A stretch of DNA of 64,000 nt from Chryseobacterium sp. GTDB taxonomy: Bacteria > Bacteroidota > Bacteroidia > Flavobacteriales > Weeksellaceae. Numbering within the stretch: the stretch's first letter is position 1; every line of letters begins with the position of its first letter. This document shows, piece after piece, positions 34,079-43,399 of this stretch. The notes under the pieces are model-generated. The model ran no database searches and had not been told where the DNA came from. It saw nothing but the letters and a program-made list of their open reading frames with translations. The stretch is taken from NCBI RefSeq assembly GCF_019236175.1, contig NZ_JAFAJM010000012.1, positions 1 to 64,000 on the forward strand, read 5' to 3'. The position numbers and the translations under genes are program-made.

Positions 34079-35314
34079 ATGAAACTATTAACCCATTCCC
34101 TTATAACAGTCGCTTTATTGGCTTTCGGAACAATAAATGCTCAATTTACAGAAGATCCTCTAAACGCAATTTTAGAAACAAAAGATGCACAAAACTTCTG
34201 GAAAGCTTTTGATAAAATGGAAACATCCACTTCTAATCCTTTTGTAGAGTACATAGAAAATGGTTCGCCGGGAGTGAAAAGTTTTATCAAAAACCGCATC
34301 ATTAATGCAGACTCTCTGTATGTTACAGTAAAAGAAAATAAAGAGAAATATCTTACAAGCAGAAATATATTACACGGAATTGCTGCAAAAGATAAAAAAT
34401 TAAAAGCAAGTTATAGTGCTTTAAAATATTGGTATCCAAATGCTAAATTCTCAACTGTATATTTCGTATATGGAAGAATGAATACGGGTGGGAATTCTTC
34501 CAATGAAGGAATATCAATCGGAACCGAACTGTTTAAAAATCTGGATGGGGTAGTACCTCTTATTGTTCATGAAATGGTTCATTTTCAGCAAAATAACAAA
34601 GGCAATGAATCTTTATTAAAACAAGCTTTAACAGAGGGAGGGGCTGATTTTATCGGAGAATTTGTTTCCGGAGAACCTATGAATGAAAAAGCGTTTCAGT
34701 ATGGTGAAGCCCATTCAGACGAATTGTACAGAGAATTTGTAACAAGATATAAAAGTGACGATCTCAGAGACTGGTTTTATTGGACCTCCCAAAAAGACGA
34801 CAGGCCCAATGATCTAGGATATTGGATAGGATACAAAATATGTGAAGCCTATTTCAATAAACAGACCGATAAACATAAAGCTGTATATGATATTTTAAAC
34901 ATTGAAGATCCATTTTCATTTTTACAGGAAAGTGGTTTTCTGGATTCTTATATTCAGGCCTATGCAAAAGAAAAGAATTTGAAGTATGATGATTTTTTCA
35001 AAGAATTTTCAGGGGAGCCTTCGGAAGTAACAATTGTAGTGAATGTTCCCGATAAAAATGATGAGGTTTATATGGCAGGAAATCAGAAAGGGTTGGGAAA
35101 CTGGAGTGCATCCTCAATTAAAATGGAAAGAAAGAGTGATCTTGAAAGAGCACTTACCTTACAAATATATTTGCCGGCACAATTGAAGTTTACGAAAGGA
35201 AACTGGAATCAGGAAGCAAATGTAAAAGGTCTGGAAAAAGGGCAGAACATCAGGATCGAAAATAGAAAATCAAAAAAGCTGACTTATAAGATTACCAGTT
35301 GGTTTAAGAATTAG
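34079..35314 (+). CDS. Secreted HExxH protein with starch-binding-like C-terminal domain
   Basis: A 411-residue protein with signal peptide ending ALLAFGTINAQ. IVHEMVHFQQNN (His164) and the downstream EGGADFIGEF (about 190) form a gluzincin-type zinc site as in DUF2268/GldB-related peptidase-like proteins. The last 95 residues (VTIVVNVPDKNDEVYMAG, KGLGNWSASSIKM, LPAQLKFTKGNWNQEANVKG) look like a CBM20-type beta sandwich. The combination suggests a periplasmic or surface peptidase with a carbohydrate or protein-binding module. The gene is preceded by a 14-bp T run and is monocistronic. Confidence 0.75.
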   Translation: MKLLTHSLITVALLAFGTINAQFTEDPLNAILETKDAQNFWKAFDKMETSTSNPFVEYIENGSPGVKSFIKNRIINADSLYVTVKENKEKYLTSRNILHGIAAKDKKLKASYSALKYWYPNAKFSTVYFVYGRMNTGGNSSNEGISIGTELFKNLDGVVPLIVHEMVHFQQNNKGNESLLKQALTEGGADFIGEFVSGEPMNEKAFQYGEAHSDELYREFVTRYKSDDLRDWFYWTSQKDDRPNDLGYWIGYKICEAYFNKQTDKHKAVYDILNIEDPFSFLQESGFLDSYIQAYAKEKNLKYDDFFKEFSGEPSEVTIVVNVPDKNDEVYMAGNQKGLGNWSASSIKMERKSDLERALTLQIYLPAQLKFTKGNWNQEANVKGLEKGQNIRIENRKSKKLTYKITSWFKN

Positions 35315-35361
35315 AGTTGATGCCAATGGTTGAAAACTTAATCATACATTCTAAAATCTGC

Positions 35362-35410
35362 AAAATCTGCAAGAATAATATAGTTCGCAGACCTTGCAGA
35401 TTTTTTCTTT
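35362..35410 (+). terminator. Terminator upstream of gpmI
   Basis: AAAATCTGCAAG (35362-35373) pairs with CTTGCAGATTTT (35393-35404) and runs into a T tract. Confidence 0.8.
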
Positions 35411-35495
35411 TTACTCTTAATAAATAAAATTCAGAACTTCAAATTCTTCTATTCATAGGAAATTCGATAATTTTGTATAACAAAAGTTTTACAAA

Positions 35496-37037
35496 ATGTC
35501 AAAAAAAGCAATACTGGCAATCCTTGACGGATGGGGATTGGGGACAAACCCTGACGTTTCTGCAATAGATAAAGCAAATACCCCCTTCATAGACAGCTGT
35601 TATAAAAAATTTCCACACACCACCCTTGAAGCAAGCGGCCTGGCTGTAGGTCTTCCGGAAGGACAAATGGGAAATTCCGAAGTAGGTCATATGAACCTGG
35701 GAGCAGGAAGAGTCGTTTATCAGAATCTGGTAAAGCTCAATATGGCTGTTGAAAATGGAACCTTAGGACAGGAAAAAGTGATCCAGGATGCATTTGAATA
35801 TGCAAAAAAAGAAAATAAAAAACTCCATTTTATCGGACTGGTTTCCAATGGAGGAGTACATTCTCATATTAATCACCTTAAAGGATTGTTAACTGCTGCT
35901 AAAGAATCCGGTCTGAATGAAAATGTTTTTGTTCATGCCTTTACAGACGGCAGAGATTGTGACCCACATTCAGGACTGGGATTTATCGAAGATCTTCAAA
36001 AACATATGGAAGCCACTACCGGAAAACTGGCGACTGTAGTAGGAAGATATTACGCAATGGACAGAGACAAGAGATGGGAACGTGTTAAGTTAGCTTATGA
36101 CGCTCTTGTTGACGGTGTGGGACTGGAAACAACTGATGCTTTGACTTCCATTAAAGATTCGTATGACCATAACGTAACAGATGAATTCCTTAAACCAATC
36201 ATTTTAGTGAATACTACGGCTACAGGGAATGTGGTTCCGGTAGCAAAAATCATAGATAATGATGTGGTCATCTGTTTCAATTTCCGTACAGACAGAGGTA
36301 GAGAAATTACTGAAGTGCTTTCTCAGAAAGATTTCCCTGAATATGCAATGCATAAACTTAATCTGTATTATATTACGCTGACGAATTATGACAAAACGTT
36401 CCAGAACGTACAGGTTGTTTTTGATGAAAACGTGTTGGCGGAAACTATGGGAGAAGTTCTTGAAAAGAATGGTAAATCTCAAATCAGAATTGCGGAAACA
36501 GAAAAATATCCACACGTTACTTTCTTCTTCTCCGGAGGAAGAGAACAGGAATTTGAAGGAGAAAGAAGACTGCTGTGTCCAAGCCCTAAAGATGTTCCCA
36601 CCTATGATTTAAAACCTGAAATGTCAGCCTATGATATTACGAATGCGATTCTGCCGGAGCTGGAGCAGGGAACCGCTGATTTTGTTTGTCTGAATTTTGC
36701 CAATACAGATATGGTGGGCCATACCGGTGTTTTTGAAGCCGCTGTAAAAGCAGCGGAAGCTGTGGATCAATGTATTGAAAAAGTAGCCACAGCTGCTTAT
36801 GAAAACGGGTATGCAGTTTTCATTCTTGCCGATCATGGAAACTCCGATGTCATGATGAATCCGGATGGAACTCCAAATACCCAACACTCCACCAATCTGG
36901 TCCCTTTCATTGTTATGGATAAAGAGCAGACATGGAACTTAAAGCCCGGTAAACTGGGCGATGTTGCACCTACGATCCTTAAAGTAATGGGGGTTGAAAT
37001 ACCAGATACAATGACAGGAAACGTTTTGGTTAATTAA
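35496..37037 (+). CDS. gpmI: 2,3-bisphosphoglycerate-independent phosphoglycerate mutase
   Basis: A 513-residue, two-metal enzyme of the alkaline-phosphatase superfamily that interconverts 3- and 2-phosphoglycerate in glycolysis. The start ILAILDGWGLG holds a metal Asp. The phosphorylated Ser is in MGNSEVGHMNLGAGR (Ser61). HAFTDGRDCDPHSG and GRYYAMDRDKRWERV bind substrate. NTDMVGHTG, ADHGNSD and NTQHSTNLVPF carry metal ligands. A TAATTTTG -7 element is at 35468-35475. Confidence 0.97.
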   Translation: MSKKAILAILDGWGLGTNPDVSAIDKANTPFIDSCYKKFPHTTLEASGLAVGLPEGQMGNSEVGHMNLGAGRVVYQNLVKLNMAVENGTLGQEKVIQDAFEYAKKENKKLHFIGLVSNGGVHSHINHLKGLLTAAKESGLNENVFVHAFTDGRDCDPHSGLGFIEDLQKHMEATTGKLATVVGRYYAMDRDKRWERVKLAYDALVDGVGLETTDALTSIKDSYDHNVTDEFLKPIILVNTTATGNVVPVAKIIDNDVVICFNFRTDRGREITEVLSQKDFPEYAMHKLNLYYITLTNYDKTFQNVQVVFDENVLAETMGEVLEKNGKSQIRIAETEKYPHVTFFFSGGREQEFEGERRLLCPSPKDVPTYDLKPEMSAYDITNAILPELEQGTADFVCLNFANTDMVGHTGVFEAAVKAAEAVDQCIEKVATAAYENGYAVFILADHGNSDVMMNPDGTPNTQHSTNLVPFIVMDKEQTWNLKPGKLGDVAPTILKVMGVEIPDTMTGNVLVN

Positions 37038-37056
37038 TATTCAATAATAATCATAA

Positions 37057-37094
37057 AAAAATGCCGTTATATAGTAGATAGCGGTATTTTTTTT
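37057..37094 (+). terminator. Terminator of gpmI
   Basis: ATGCCGTTAT pairs with ATAGCGGTAT (with G-T wobble), followed by eight or more T. Confidence 0.75.
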
Positions 37095-37189
37095 ATGATT
37101 TATGTCAGATAAGGTATGAGTTGCATACTTTATTATGCGATAAATAATAAATAAATCATATCTTTGCTAATTAAAAACTGAATAGTAAA

Positions 37190-38167
37190 ATGTATCAAAA
37201 GCTTGTTAGGAAAGAAGTAATGGGAATATTGGAAAAGGAAGTAGGTTCTTTTCTTGATAAATTTTTAACACCAATCGAAAAAATATGGCAGCCTTCTGAC
37301 TATCTGCCAGATCCTTCAAGCGAAGAATTTAAACATGATTTAGAAGAAATTCAGACTTTTGCACGTGAAATGCCTTATGATCTTTTTGTAACCCTGATCG
37401 GGGACTGTATAACAGAAGAAGCGCTTCCTTCCTATGAGTCTTGGCTAATGGGAGTGGAAGGAATCAATCAGGAAGAAACAGTAGGCTGGGCAAACTGGGT
37501 AAGAGCGTGGACCGCAGAAGAAAACAGACATGGAGATTTATTAAATAAATATCTTTATCTGTGTGGAAGAGTAAATATGAGAGAAGTTGAAATTACTACT
37601 CAATATTTAATTAATGACGGTTTTGATTTAGGAACCAGTATGGATCCGTACAGAAACTTTATTTATACAAGCTTCCAGGAAACTGCTACTAATATTTCTC
37701 ACAGAAGAGTAGGAACTCTTGCCAAACAGTCCGGAAACGGAAAACTCGCTAAAATGTGTGGTGTAATCGCTGCTGATGAAGCAAGACACGCAAAAGCTTA
37801 CAAACATTTCGTTGCTAAAATTCTGGAAATAGATCCTTCGGAAATGATTCTTGCTTTTGAAGATATGATGCGCAAGAAAATTGTAATGCCGGCTCACCTG
37901 ATGAGACAGTCAGGACAGAAAGCGGGAGAACTTTGGGGGCATTTCTCAGATGCTGCACAGAGATGTATGGTATATACAGGTCAGGATTATATCAATATTA
38001 TGAAAGATCTGCTGGATGAATGGAAAATTGAGCATGTAAAAGGTCTTACAGAAAAAGCAGAAAAGGCACAGGAGTATTTAATGAAGCTTCCTGCAAGATT
38101 ACAGAAAATCACAGACAGAGTGTCTACACCGGATCTTCAGTTCCAGTTCAGGTGGGTAAAAAGCTAA
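37190..38167 (+). CDS. Acyl-[acyl-carrier-protein] desaturase
   Basis: A 325-residue soluble diiron enzyme that inserts a double bond into acyl-ACP. The two iron-binding EExxH-type motifs are WTAEENRHGDLL (about 108-118) and AADEARHAKAYKHF (about 196-208). FVTLIGDCITEEALPSYESW supplies a further Glu ligand, as does FQETATNISH. A TATCTTTG -7 element is at 37159-37166. The gene is monocistronic and fits membrane lipid adaptation. Confidence 0.93.
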   Translation: MYQKLVRKEVMGILEKEVGSFLDKFLTPIEKIWQPSDYLPDPSSEEFKHDLEEIQTFAREMPYDLFVTLIGDCITEEALPSYESWLMGVEGINQEETVGWANWVRAWTAEENRHGDLLNKYLYLCGRVNMREVEITTQYLINDGFDLGTSMDPYRNFIYTSFQETATNISHRRVGTLAKQSGNGKLAKMCGVIAADEARHAKAYKHFVAKILEIDPSEMILAFEDMMRKKIVMPAHLMRQSGQKAGELWGHFSDAAQRCMVYTGQDYINIMKDLLDEWKIEHVKGLTEKAEKAQEYLMKLPARLQKITDRVSTPDLQFQFRWVKS

Positions 38168-38201
38168 GATCAGCCTGTTTTACTTAAATTATAAAAACTA
38201 T

Positions 38202-38230
38202 GAGTGCCTTTGTTTTTTGGCACTCTTTTT
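38202..38230 (+). terminator. Terminator of the desaturase gene
   Basis: GAGTGCC pairs with GGCACTC and is followed by TTTTT. Its loop and 3' arm overlap the -33 TTG of the next promoter. Confidence 0.8.
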
Positions 38231-38244
38231 ATTTCTTATCTTTG
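38217..38244 (+). promoter_or_regulatory. Promoter of the HAD-like gene
   Basis: TTG at 38217-38219 and TATCTTTG at 38237-38244 are 17 nt apart. The -33 element lies inside the preceding terminator. Confidence 0.6.
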
Positions 38245-38265
38245 CAAAGCTAAAAAAAAGACAAA

Positions 38266-38697
38266 ATGTTAAATAATAAAAAAATTGCTGTTGACTTTGA
38301 CGGAACTATTGTTGATGATGCTTATCCGGCAATTGGAAAACCGAAGATCTTTGCATTTGAAACATTAAAAAGACTTCAGGCAGAAGGTTTCAGACTTATT
38401 CTTTGGACATACAGACACGGAAAAACATTAGAAGAAGCAGTAGAGTTTTGCAAGCAGAACGGAATAGAGTTTTATGCCGTTAATTCAAGTTTTGAAGGTG
38501 AGGTTTTCGATTCTGAGAATCAATCCAGAAAATTAGATGCAGACTGGTTCATTGACGACAGAAATTTAGGCGGATTCCCTGGATGGGGTGAAATCTACAA
38601 TATTATTCAGGAAAGAATAGAATTCCGTGTAGAAGGAAAAGAAGTTCTTGCCTATTCAAAATTAAAAAAAGAAAAGAAAAAAGGACTTTTCTGGTAA
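38266..38697 (+). CDS. HAD-superfamily hydrolase, BT0820-like
   Basis: A 143-residue small HAD protein without cap domain. Motif I is VDFDGTIVDD (residues 9-18). Motif II Thr lies in LILWTYRHGKTLEEAV. The late acidic pair is ADWFIDDRNLGG. It is expected to be a phosphatase of unknown substrate. The C-terminus is Lys-rich (KLKKEKKKGLFW). Confidence 0.85.
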   Translation: MLNNKKIAVDFDGTIVDDAYPAIGKPKIFAFETLKRLQAEGFRLILWTYRHGKTLEEAVEFCKQNGIEFYAVNSSFEGEVFDSENQSRKLDADWFIDDRNLGGFPGWGEIYNIIQERIEFRVEGKEVLAYSKLKKEKKKGLFW

Positions 38698-38713
38698 ATA
38701 TAAGTGAGAAGCC

Positions 38714-38840
38714 AGATATTAGATGTTATTTTTTAATATCCCGAGCTTCAGATTTTTTATATTTATTATAGAAAGTTCATAAGATGATTGGAAGTAAAAT
38801 TGGCATAATGCGACAATCTAACTTCTAACATCTCATATCT
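38714..38840. repeat. Long inverted repeat with heptamer units (copy A)
   Basis: AGATATTAGATGTTA (38714-38728) is complementary to TAACATCTCATATCT (38826-38840) with one mismatch. The right arm is part of a run of near-heptamers built on TCTAACN/TCTCATA. It fills the gap between the HAD gene and map. Similar architecture occurs before the E2 gene (63256-63316). Confidence 0.6.
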
Positions 38841-38854
38841 AACATTATACAACA

Positions 38855-39664
38855 ATGATTCAATTAAAAACGATAGACGAATTACGTCTTATGAAGGAGA
38901 GTGCCCGATTGGTTTCTAAAACATTGGGAATGTTGGCAAAAGAAATTAAACCGGGAATTACTACTTTATATCTGGATAAACTGGCTCATGATTTCATTAA
39001 AGATCATGGAGCTGAACCTGCATTTTTAGGATACGGCGGTTTCCCGAATTCCCTGTGTATTTCCCCAAACGAACAGGTTGTTCACGGCTTTCCGAATAAC
39101 GAAGTTGTGCAGGAAGGAGATGTTCTTTCTGTAGACTGCGGTGTTATTCTGAATGGATTTGTAGGAGACCATGCCTATACTTTTGAAATCGGTGAAGTGA
39201 AACCGGAAGTAAAAAAATTACTGCAGGTTACCAAAGAATCTTTATACAAAGGAATTGAACAATGTGTCAGAGGAAAAAGAATCGGAGATATCTCCCATGC
39301 CATTCAGGCACATTGTGAGAAAGAAGGATATGGAGTCGTAAGAGAGCTTGTAGGACACGGTTTAGGAAGAAAAATGCATGAAGACCCACAGGTTCCTAAC
39401 TACGGAAGACAGGGAAGCGGAAAGGTGATCAAGGATGGTCTGGCCATTGCTATTGAACCGATGGTGAACCTTGGAACTGAGAAAGTGAAATTTCATAATG
39501 ACGGATGGACTGTAACTACTTTGGATAATAGACCTTCTGCCCATTTTGAACATGATGTAGCCGTGATCAACGGTAAACCTGTATTGCTTTCAACATTCCA
39601 ATATGTTTACGAAGCATTAGGTATTGTAAGTGATGAAGAAAAGCAGTTCCAACTGGATTTTTAA
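38855..39664 (+). CDS. map: Type I methionine aminopeptidase
   Basis: A 269-residue metalloenzyme that removes N-terminal Met from nascent proteins. The metal ligands are in VLSVDCGVILNGFVGDHAYTFEIG (two Asp), GHGLGRKMHEDPQVPNYG (His), AIAIEPMVNLG (Glu) and SAHFEHDVAV (Glu). There is no zinc-finger extension, so it is the bacterial type Ia form. The stop overlaps the start of the next gene by one base. Confidence 0.96.
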   Translation: MIQLKTIDELRLMKESARLVSKTLGMLAKEIKPGITTLYLDKLAHDFIKDHGAEPAFLGYGGFPNSLCISPNEQVVHGFPNNEVVQEGDVLSVDCGVILNGFVGDHAYTFEIGEVKPEVKKLLQVTKESLYKGIEQCVRGKRIGDISHAIQAHCEKEGYGVVRELVGHGLGRKMHEDPQVPNYGRQGSGKVIKDGLAIAIEPMVNLGTEKVKFHNDGWTVTTLDNRPSAHFEHDVAVINGKPVLLSTFQYVYEALGIVSDEEKQFQLDF

Positions 39665-40431
39665 TGAAGAAGGTTACTAAACTTTTACTGAATAAAATTC
39701 CACGTCCGATGCTCATTAAAATGAGCATCTGGGCAAGACCACTTATCTATCAGTTTTTCAAAGGAGACGAGTTTTATGATCCTATTGACGGAAGATCTTA
39801 TCGTAAATTTCTTCCCTATGGATATGGGAAACAAAGAGAAAATGCTCTTTCTCCCGGAACGCTAAGTCTGGAAAGACACCGTCAGATGTGGCTGTATCTT
39901 CAGAATGAAACTGATTTTTTCATCAAAAACTATAAAGTCCTGCATATTGCACCAGAGCAGGAATTTTTGAGGAAGTTTAAAAGGATGAGCAATCTGAATT
40001 ACATTTCTGCGGATTTGTATTCTCCGATTGTGGATGTGAAAGCCGATATTCTGAATCTGCCTTTTGGAGATGAAAGTTTTGATATTATTTTCTGTAATCA
40101 TGTATTGGAGCATATTGAAGATGATGCCAAAGCAATGAGTGAATTATACAGAGTGTTGAAACCCGGAGGATGGGGAATTCTTCAGGTTCCGATGAAAAAC
40201 TCACTGGAAAAAACCTATGAAGACTTTACGATTAAAGATCCGAAAGAACGTCAGAAACATTTTGGACAGTACGATCATGTTCGCTGGTATGGAATGGATT
40301 ATTTTGGCCGTTTAAGAAAAGCCGGTTTTGAAGCAGATCCTAACTTCTATTCTCAGAAATTTTCTGAAGCAGAAATAAAAAAGTATGGGTTGAGAGCCAA
40401 TGAAATCTTACCTATCGTTTATAAAAAATAA
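39664..40431 (+). CDS. SAM-dependent methyltransferase (class I)
   Basis: A 255-residue protein. The SAM-binding fold appears as VLHIAPEQEFLRKFK, ISADLYSPIVDVKADI, LPFGDESFDIIFCNHVLEHIED and LYRVLKPGGWGILQVP (Methyltransf_11 type). The motif I glycines are replaced (HIAPEQ), as in some SAM enzymes acting on sugars or lipids. The N-terminal 90 residues are a separate basic segment. It is translationally coupled to map; the substrate is unknown. Confidence 0.85.
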   Translation: MKKVTKLLLNKIPRPMLIKMSIWARPLIYQFFKGDEFYDPIDGRSYRKFLPYGYGKQRENALSPGTLSLERHRQMWLYLQNETDFFIKNYKVLHIAPEQEFLRKFKRMSNLNYISADLYSPIVDVKADILNLPFGDESFDIIFCNHVLEHIEDDAKAMSELYRVLKPGGWGILQVPMKNSLEKTYEDFTIKDPKERQKHFGQYDHVRWYGMDYFGRLRKAGFEADPNFYSQKFSEAEIKKYGLRANEILPIVYKK

Positions 40432-40470
40432 ATAAGAGCTGTATGCTTTGTCAGTCTTTTATGTATAAAT

Positions 40471-40504
40471 AAAACCGTCTTCAGTAAGAAGACGGTTTTA
40501 TTTT
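40471..40504. terminator. Bidirectional terminator
   Basis: AAAACCGTCTTC / GAAGACGGTTTT is a perfect 12-bp stem with a 5-nt loop between convergent genes. Confidence 0.9.
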
Positions 40505-40528
40505 AATATAGATAGAAGTATATATATA

Positions 40529-40858
40529 TTAGTGAGAAGAAACAGCTTTTAATCCGATAACAGATCCAATCAGGGTAATAATGAAGAATATTCTCCAGAA
40601 GCTTACAGGGTCCTTAAAGAAAACTATTCCCATTAAGGCTGTTCCTACGGCGCCAATACCAGTCCATACAGCATATGCTGTCCCGATGGGCAAAGTCTGA
40701 GTAGCTTTAATTAACAGAAGCATGCTTATGGTCATAGTCACTAAAAACCCTGCGAACCAATAATACGATTCCGTTCCGGAAGTTTCTTTCGCTTTTCCTA
40801 AACATGAAGCAAAGGCAACCTCAAATAATCCGGCAATAATTAAAATAATCCAATTCAT
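40529..40858 (-). CDS. Small multidrug resistance (SMR) transporter, SugE/Gdx-like
   Basis: A 109-residue protein with four membrane segments. The conserved Glu13 lies in IIAGLFEVAFASCLGKAK. TLPIGTAYAVWTGIGAVGTAL is the SMR signature near 56-76. The opening AGLFEV..A..L.KA is nearer to SugE/Gdx guanidinium exporters than to EmrE. It works as an antiparallel dimer in the inner membrane. A Crp/Fnr-type regulator gene lies 225 bp upstream on the same strand. Confidence 0.88.
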   Translation of the reverse strand: MNWIILIIAGLFEVAFASCLGKAKETSGTESYYWFAGFLVTMTISMLLLIKATQTLPIGTAYAVWTGIGAVGTALMGIVFFKDPVSFWRIFFIITLIGSVIGLKAVSSH

Positions 40859-41083
40859 TTTTTACATTTTTCTTCTGCAAATTTCAGAATTTGGAGGGAG
40901 AAAAAATTTTACAATTGTTAAAAAATGATATTTTAGTGAGGAAGATGAGGTTGAAAGAGGGGAGCTATGACAGTCTGTATAAGAAGTAATCAATGATTTT
41001 CTTGTAGTCCGTCATCAGCGTTGGATGTATTCTTATATCAATAGAAACAGGCTTTAGCCTGCTTTCATCCTAAAAAAATCAAT

Positions 41084-41647
41084 TTATTTAATCTCAGCAC
41101 GAATTCTGCTCAGACTTACTTGTGTTATACCCAGATAAGAAGCAATATAACCAAGCTGAACTCTTTTGAGTAAATCCGGCTGATATAATATAATATCCTT
41201 GTAACGCTCCAGGGACGTTTTGAATTGCCTTGAAATAATCAGCTCTTCAGATTTTATCATTTCTGCTTCAGCAAGTTTTCGCCCCCAATTGGCAATGTGA
41301 ATGTCTTCATTGAACAGCTTTTTGAGATTTTCTGTCTCTAGCCTGTATAAATCACAATCTTCAAGAAGTTCAATACTTTCATAGCCCGGTTTATCTTCTA
41401 CATAGCTTTTCATGGACAGTACACATTGTCCCTCACTTCCAAACCAAAAGGTAATATCGTTATCCGAAGTAGAAGAATAGGCACGGGCAATTCCTTTTCG
41501 GATAAAATAAAGATAGGGTATCACCTTATCGGCCTCCATGAGGCAATAGCCTTTAGAATAAGAAACTTCAGTGATATGTGTTTTTAAACTGTTTTTAGAA
41601 GCTTCGGGCAAAAGGTAAATCTGGTCAAGAATCTGGTCTATATTCAT
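41084..41647 (-). CDS. Crp/Fnr-family regulator (cyclic nucleotide-binding-like)
   Basis: A 187-residue protein. The cNMP-like beta barrel covers residues 25-120 (YLYFIRKGIARAYSSTSDND, SYVEDKPGYESIELLEDCDLY), and a C-terminal helix-turn-helix is VQLGYIASYLGITQVSLSRIR. The usual cAMP phosphate-binding RAA motif is absent, as in many Bacteroidota members, so the signal is unknown. It may act on the downstream SMR gene. Confidence 0.85.
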   Translation of the reverse strand: MNIDQILDQIYLLPEASKNSLKTHITEVSYSKGYCLMEADKVIPYLYFIRKGIARAYSSTSDNDITFWFGSEGQCVLSMKSYVEDKPGYESIELLEDCDLYRLETENLKKLFNEDIHIANWGRKLAEAEMIKSEELIISRQFKTSLERYKDIILYQPDLLKRVQLGYIASYLGITQVSLSRIRAEIK

Positions 41648-41881
41648 AAAAATGAATTCTAATAGTCAAAAATATTAGTTTTAACTAATGCAATACAACA
41701 TAAATGATCATTTTTTTCTTTTGCATAAGCGGATAGCCCAATAGTGACTTAATTTTTCTGAAACTTTTATTTGTAAGGCTTTTCAAAGAAAATAAATTTG
41801 ATTTTTATTTTTTAAATATTGTGATTAAGGACAAAGACCAATTTTGTTTTTACTAACTTTGCAATTCGTAATATTATTTTT

Positions 41882-42757
41882 ATGCACAAAGCAGGATTTG
41901 TAAATATAGTTGGAAAGCCTAATGCGGGGAAATCGACCTTATTAAACCAATTAATGGGAGAAAAGCTGGCGATTGTAACACAGAAAGCTCAGACAACACG
42001 TCACAGGATTTTTGGTATTTATAACGAAGATGATCTTCAGATTGTATTTTCCGATACTCCCGGAGTATTGGACCCTAAATATGGTCTTCAGGAAAAAATG
42101 ATGGATTTTGTAAAGGATTCTTTACAGGATGCTGATGTGTTCCTTTTTATCGTTGATGTAACGGATAAAGCAGAACCTTCGGAATTTTTAATTGATAAAC
42201 TGAATAAAATTCCGGTTCCGGTACTTCTCTTATTGAACAAAGTAGACCAGACTACTCAGGAAGGACTTGAAAAATTAGTTGAAGACTGGCATAACAAAAT
42301 TCCTAAGGCAGAAATTTTACCCATTTCTGCACTTAATGCATTCAATACAGAGATCATTTTACCAAAGATCAAATCCTTACTCCCTGAAAACCCTCCTTAT
42401 TATGACAAAGACCAATATACGGACAAACCGGAAAGATTCTTTGTAAATGAGGCTATCCGTGAGAAAATTCTTTTAAACTACGATAAAGAAATTCCATATT
42501 CCGTAGAAGTTGTTACAGAACAGTTCAAAGAGAAAGAAGGAATTATCTTTATTGATTCTATTATTTATGTGGAAAGAGATACTCAAAAAGGAATTATCAT
42601 CGGACATAAAGGGGAAGCTATTAAAAAAGTAGGTACAGAAGCCAGATTAGACCTCGAAAAATTCTTTTCTAAAAAAATTCACCTGAACTTATTTGTAAAA
42701 GTGAAAAAAGACTGGAGAAAGAATGACAGAGACCTGAAAAACTTCGGTTACAGATAA
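41882..42757 (+). CDS. era: GTPase Era
   Basis: A 291-residue ribosome-assembly GTPase. G1 is GKPNAGKST (11-19); G2 is in QTTRHRIFGI; G3 is DTPGV; G4 is LLNKVD; G5 is ISAL. The C-terminal KH domain carries IIGHKGEAIKKVGTEARLDLE. It binds the 3' end of 16S rRNA during 30S maturation. A TAACTTTG -7 element is at 41854-41861, 20 bp before the ATG. Confidence 0.97.
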   Translation: MHKAGFVNIVGKPNAGKSTLLNQLMGEKLAIVTQKAQTTRHRIFGIYNEDDLQIVFSDTPGVLDPKYGLQEKMMDFVKDSLQDADVFLFIVDVTDKAEPSEFLIDKLNKIPVPVLLLLNKVDQTTQEGLEKLVEDWHNKIPKAEILPISALNAFNTEIILPKIKSLLPENPPYYDKDQYTDKPERFFVNEAIREKILLNYDKEIPYSVEVVTEQFKEKEGIIFIDSIIYVERDTQKGIIIGHKGEAIKKVGTEARLDLEKFFSKKIHLNLFVKVKKDWRKNDRDLKNFGYR

Positions 42758-42823
42758 ACTAAAAACGCTGTAATCCCGTTGTATTAAAAGATTTTTATTA
42801 CCTTAGTCTAAATTTTTAAGTAC

Positions 42824-43252
42824 ATGAACTATAATCATTCAAATTCCAGCTCAATACCTAAAGATATTGTTGTATTTGTGGTGAGAGTATTTGTAGGTTT
42901 TGCAATGCTTTCGCACGGATTTCCGAAACTTCAGATGTTGTTGGCCGGCGGTAAAATAGAGTTTTTTGATTTTATGGGGTTAGGACCTCAGGTATCCCTT
43001 ATTCTTACTGTTTTTGCGGAGTTTGTTTGTTCTATCTTATTAATATTAGGCCTTTTTACAAGAGTTTCTCTGGGGTTCCTGATCTTTACAATGATTATCG
43101 CCGCCTTTGTCGTGCATGGTGCAGATCCTTTTGATAAAAGAGAAATGAGCCTGATCTATCTTTCCGTTTATCTTTTGCTGATGGCCATTGGTGCCGGAAA
43201 AATTTCAGTAGATCATTTGATTGAGAAGAGAAAAAGAGCTTCGGACTGGTAA
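42824..43252 (+). CDS. DoxX-family membrane protein
   Basis: A 142-residue inner-membrane protein with four hydrophobic helices. VVRVFVGFAMLSHGFPKL near residue 20, LILTVFAEFVCSILLILGLFTRV and FVVHGADPF are DoxX-family marks. The biochemical role is not settled for this subgroup. It lies 66 bp after era and ends at a strong terminator. Confidence 0.85.
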   Translation: MNYNHSNSSSIPKDIVVFVVRVFVGFAMLSHGFPKLQMLLAGGKIEFFDFMGLGPQVSLILTVFAEFVCSILLILGLFTRVSLGFLIFTMIIAAFVVHGADPFDKREMSLIYLSVYLLLMAIGAGKISVDHLIEKRKRASDW

Positions 43253-43275
43253 ATCGAATTTCAAAAACAGATCAT

Positions 43276-43310
43276 AAAAAAAGAGCATTGTTTAATGCTC
43301 TTTTTTTATT
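43276..43310 (+). terminator. Terminator after the DoxX gene
   Basis: AGAGCATT / AATGCTCT stem with flanking A and T runs and a GTTT loop. Confidence 0.85.
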
Positions 43311-43399
43311 TTCATAACAGACTTATAGATGGTTGGATAGGGATTGGATATTGAGTGTTTAAAAAATATTTCACTAAATTCGTGGAAAATGAATTTTAT

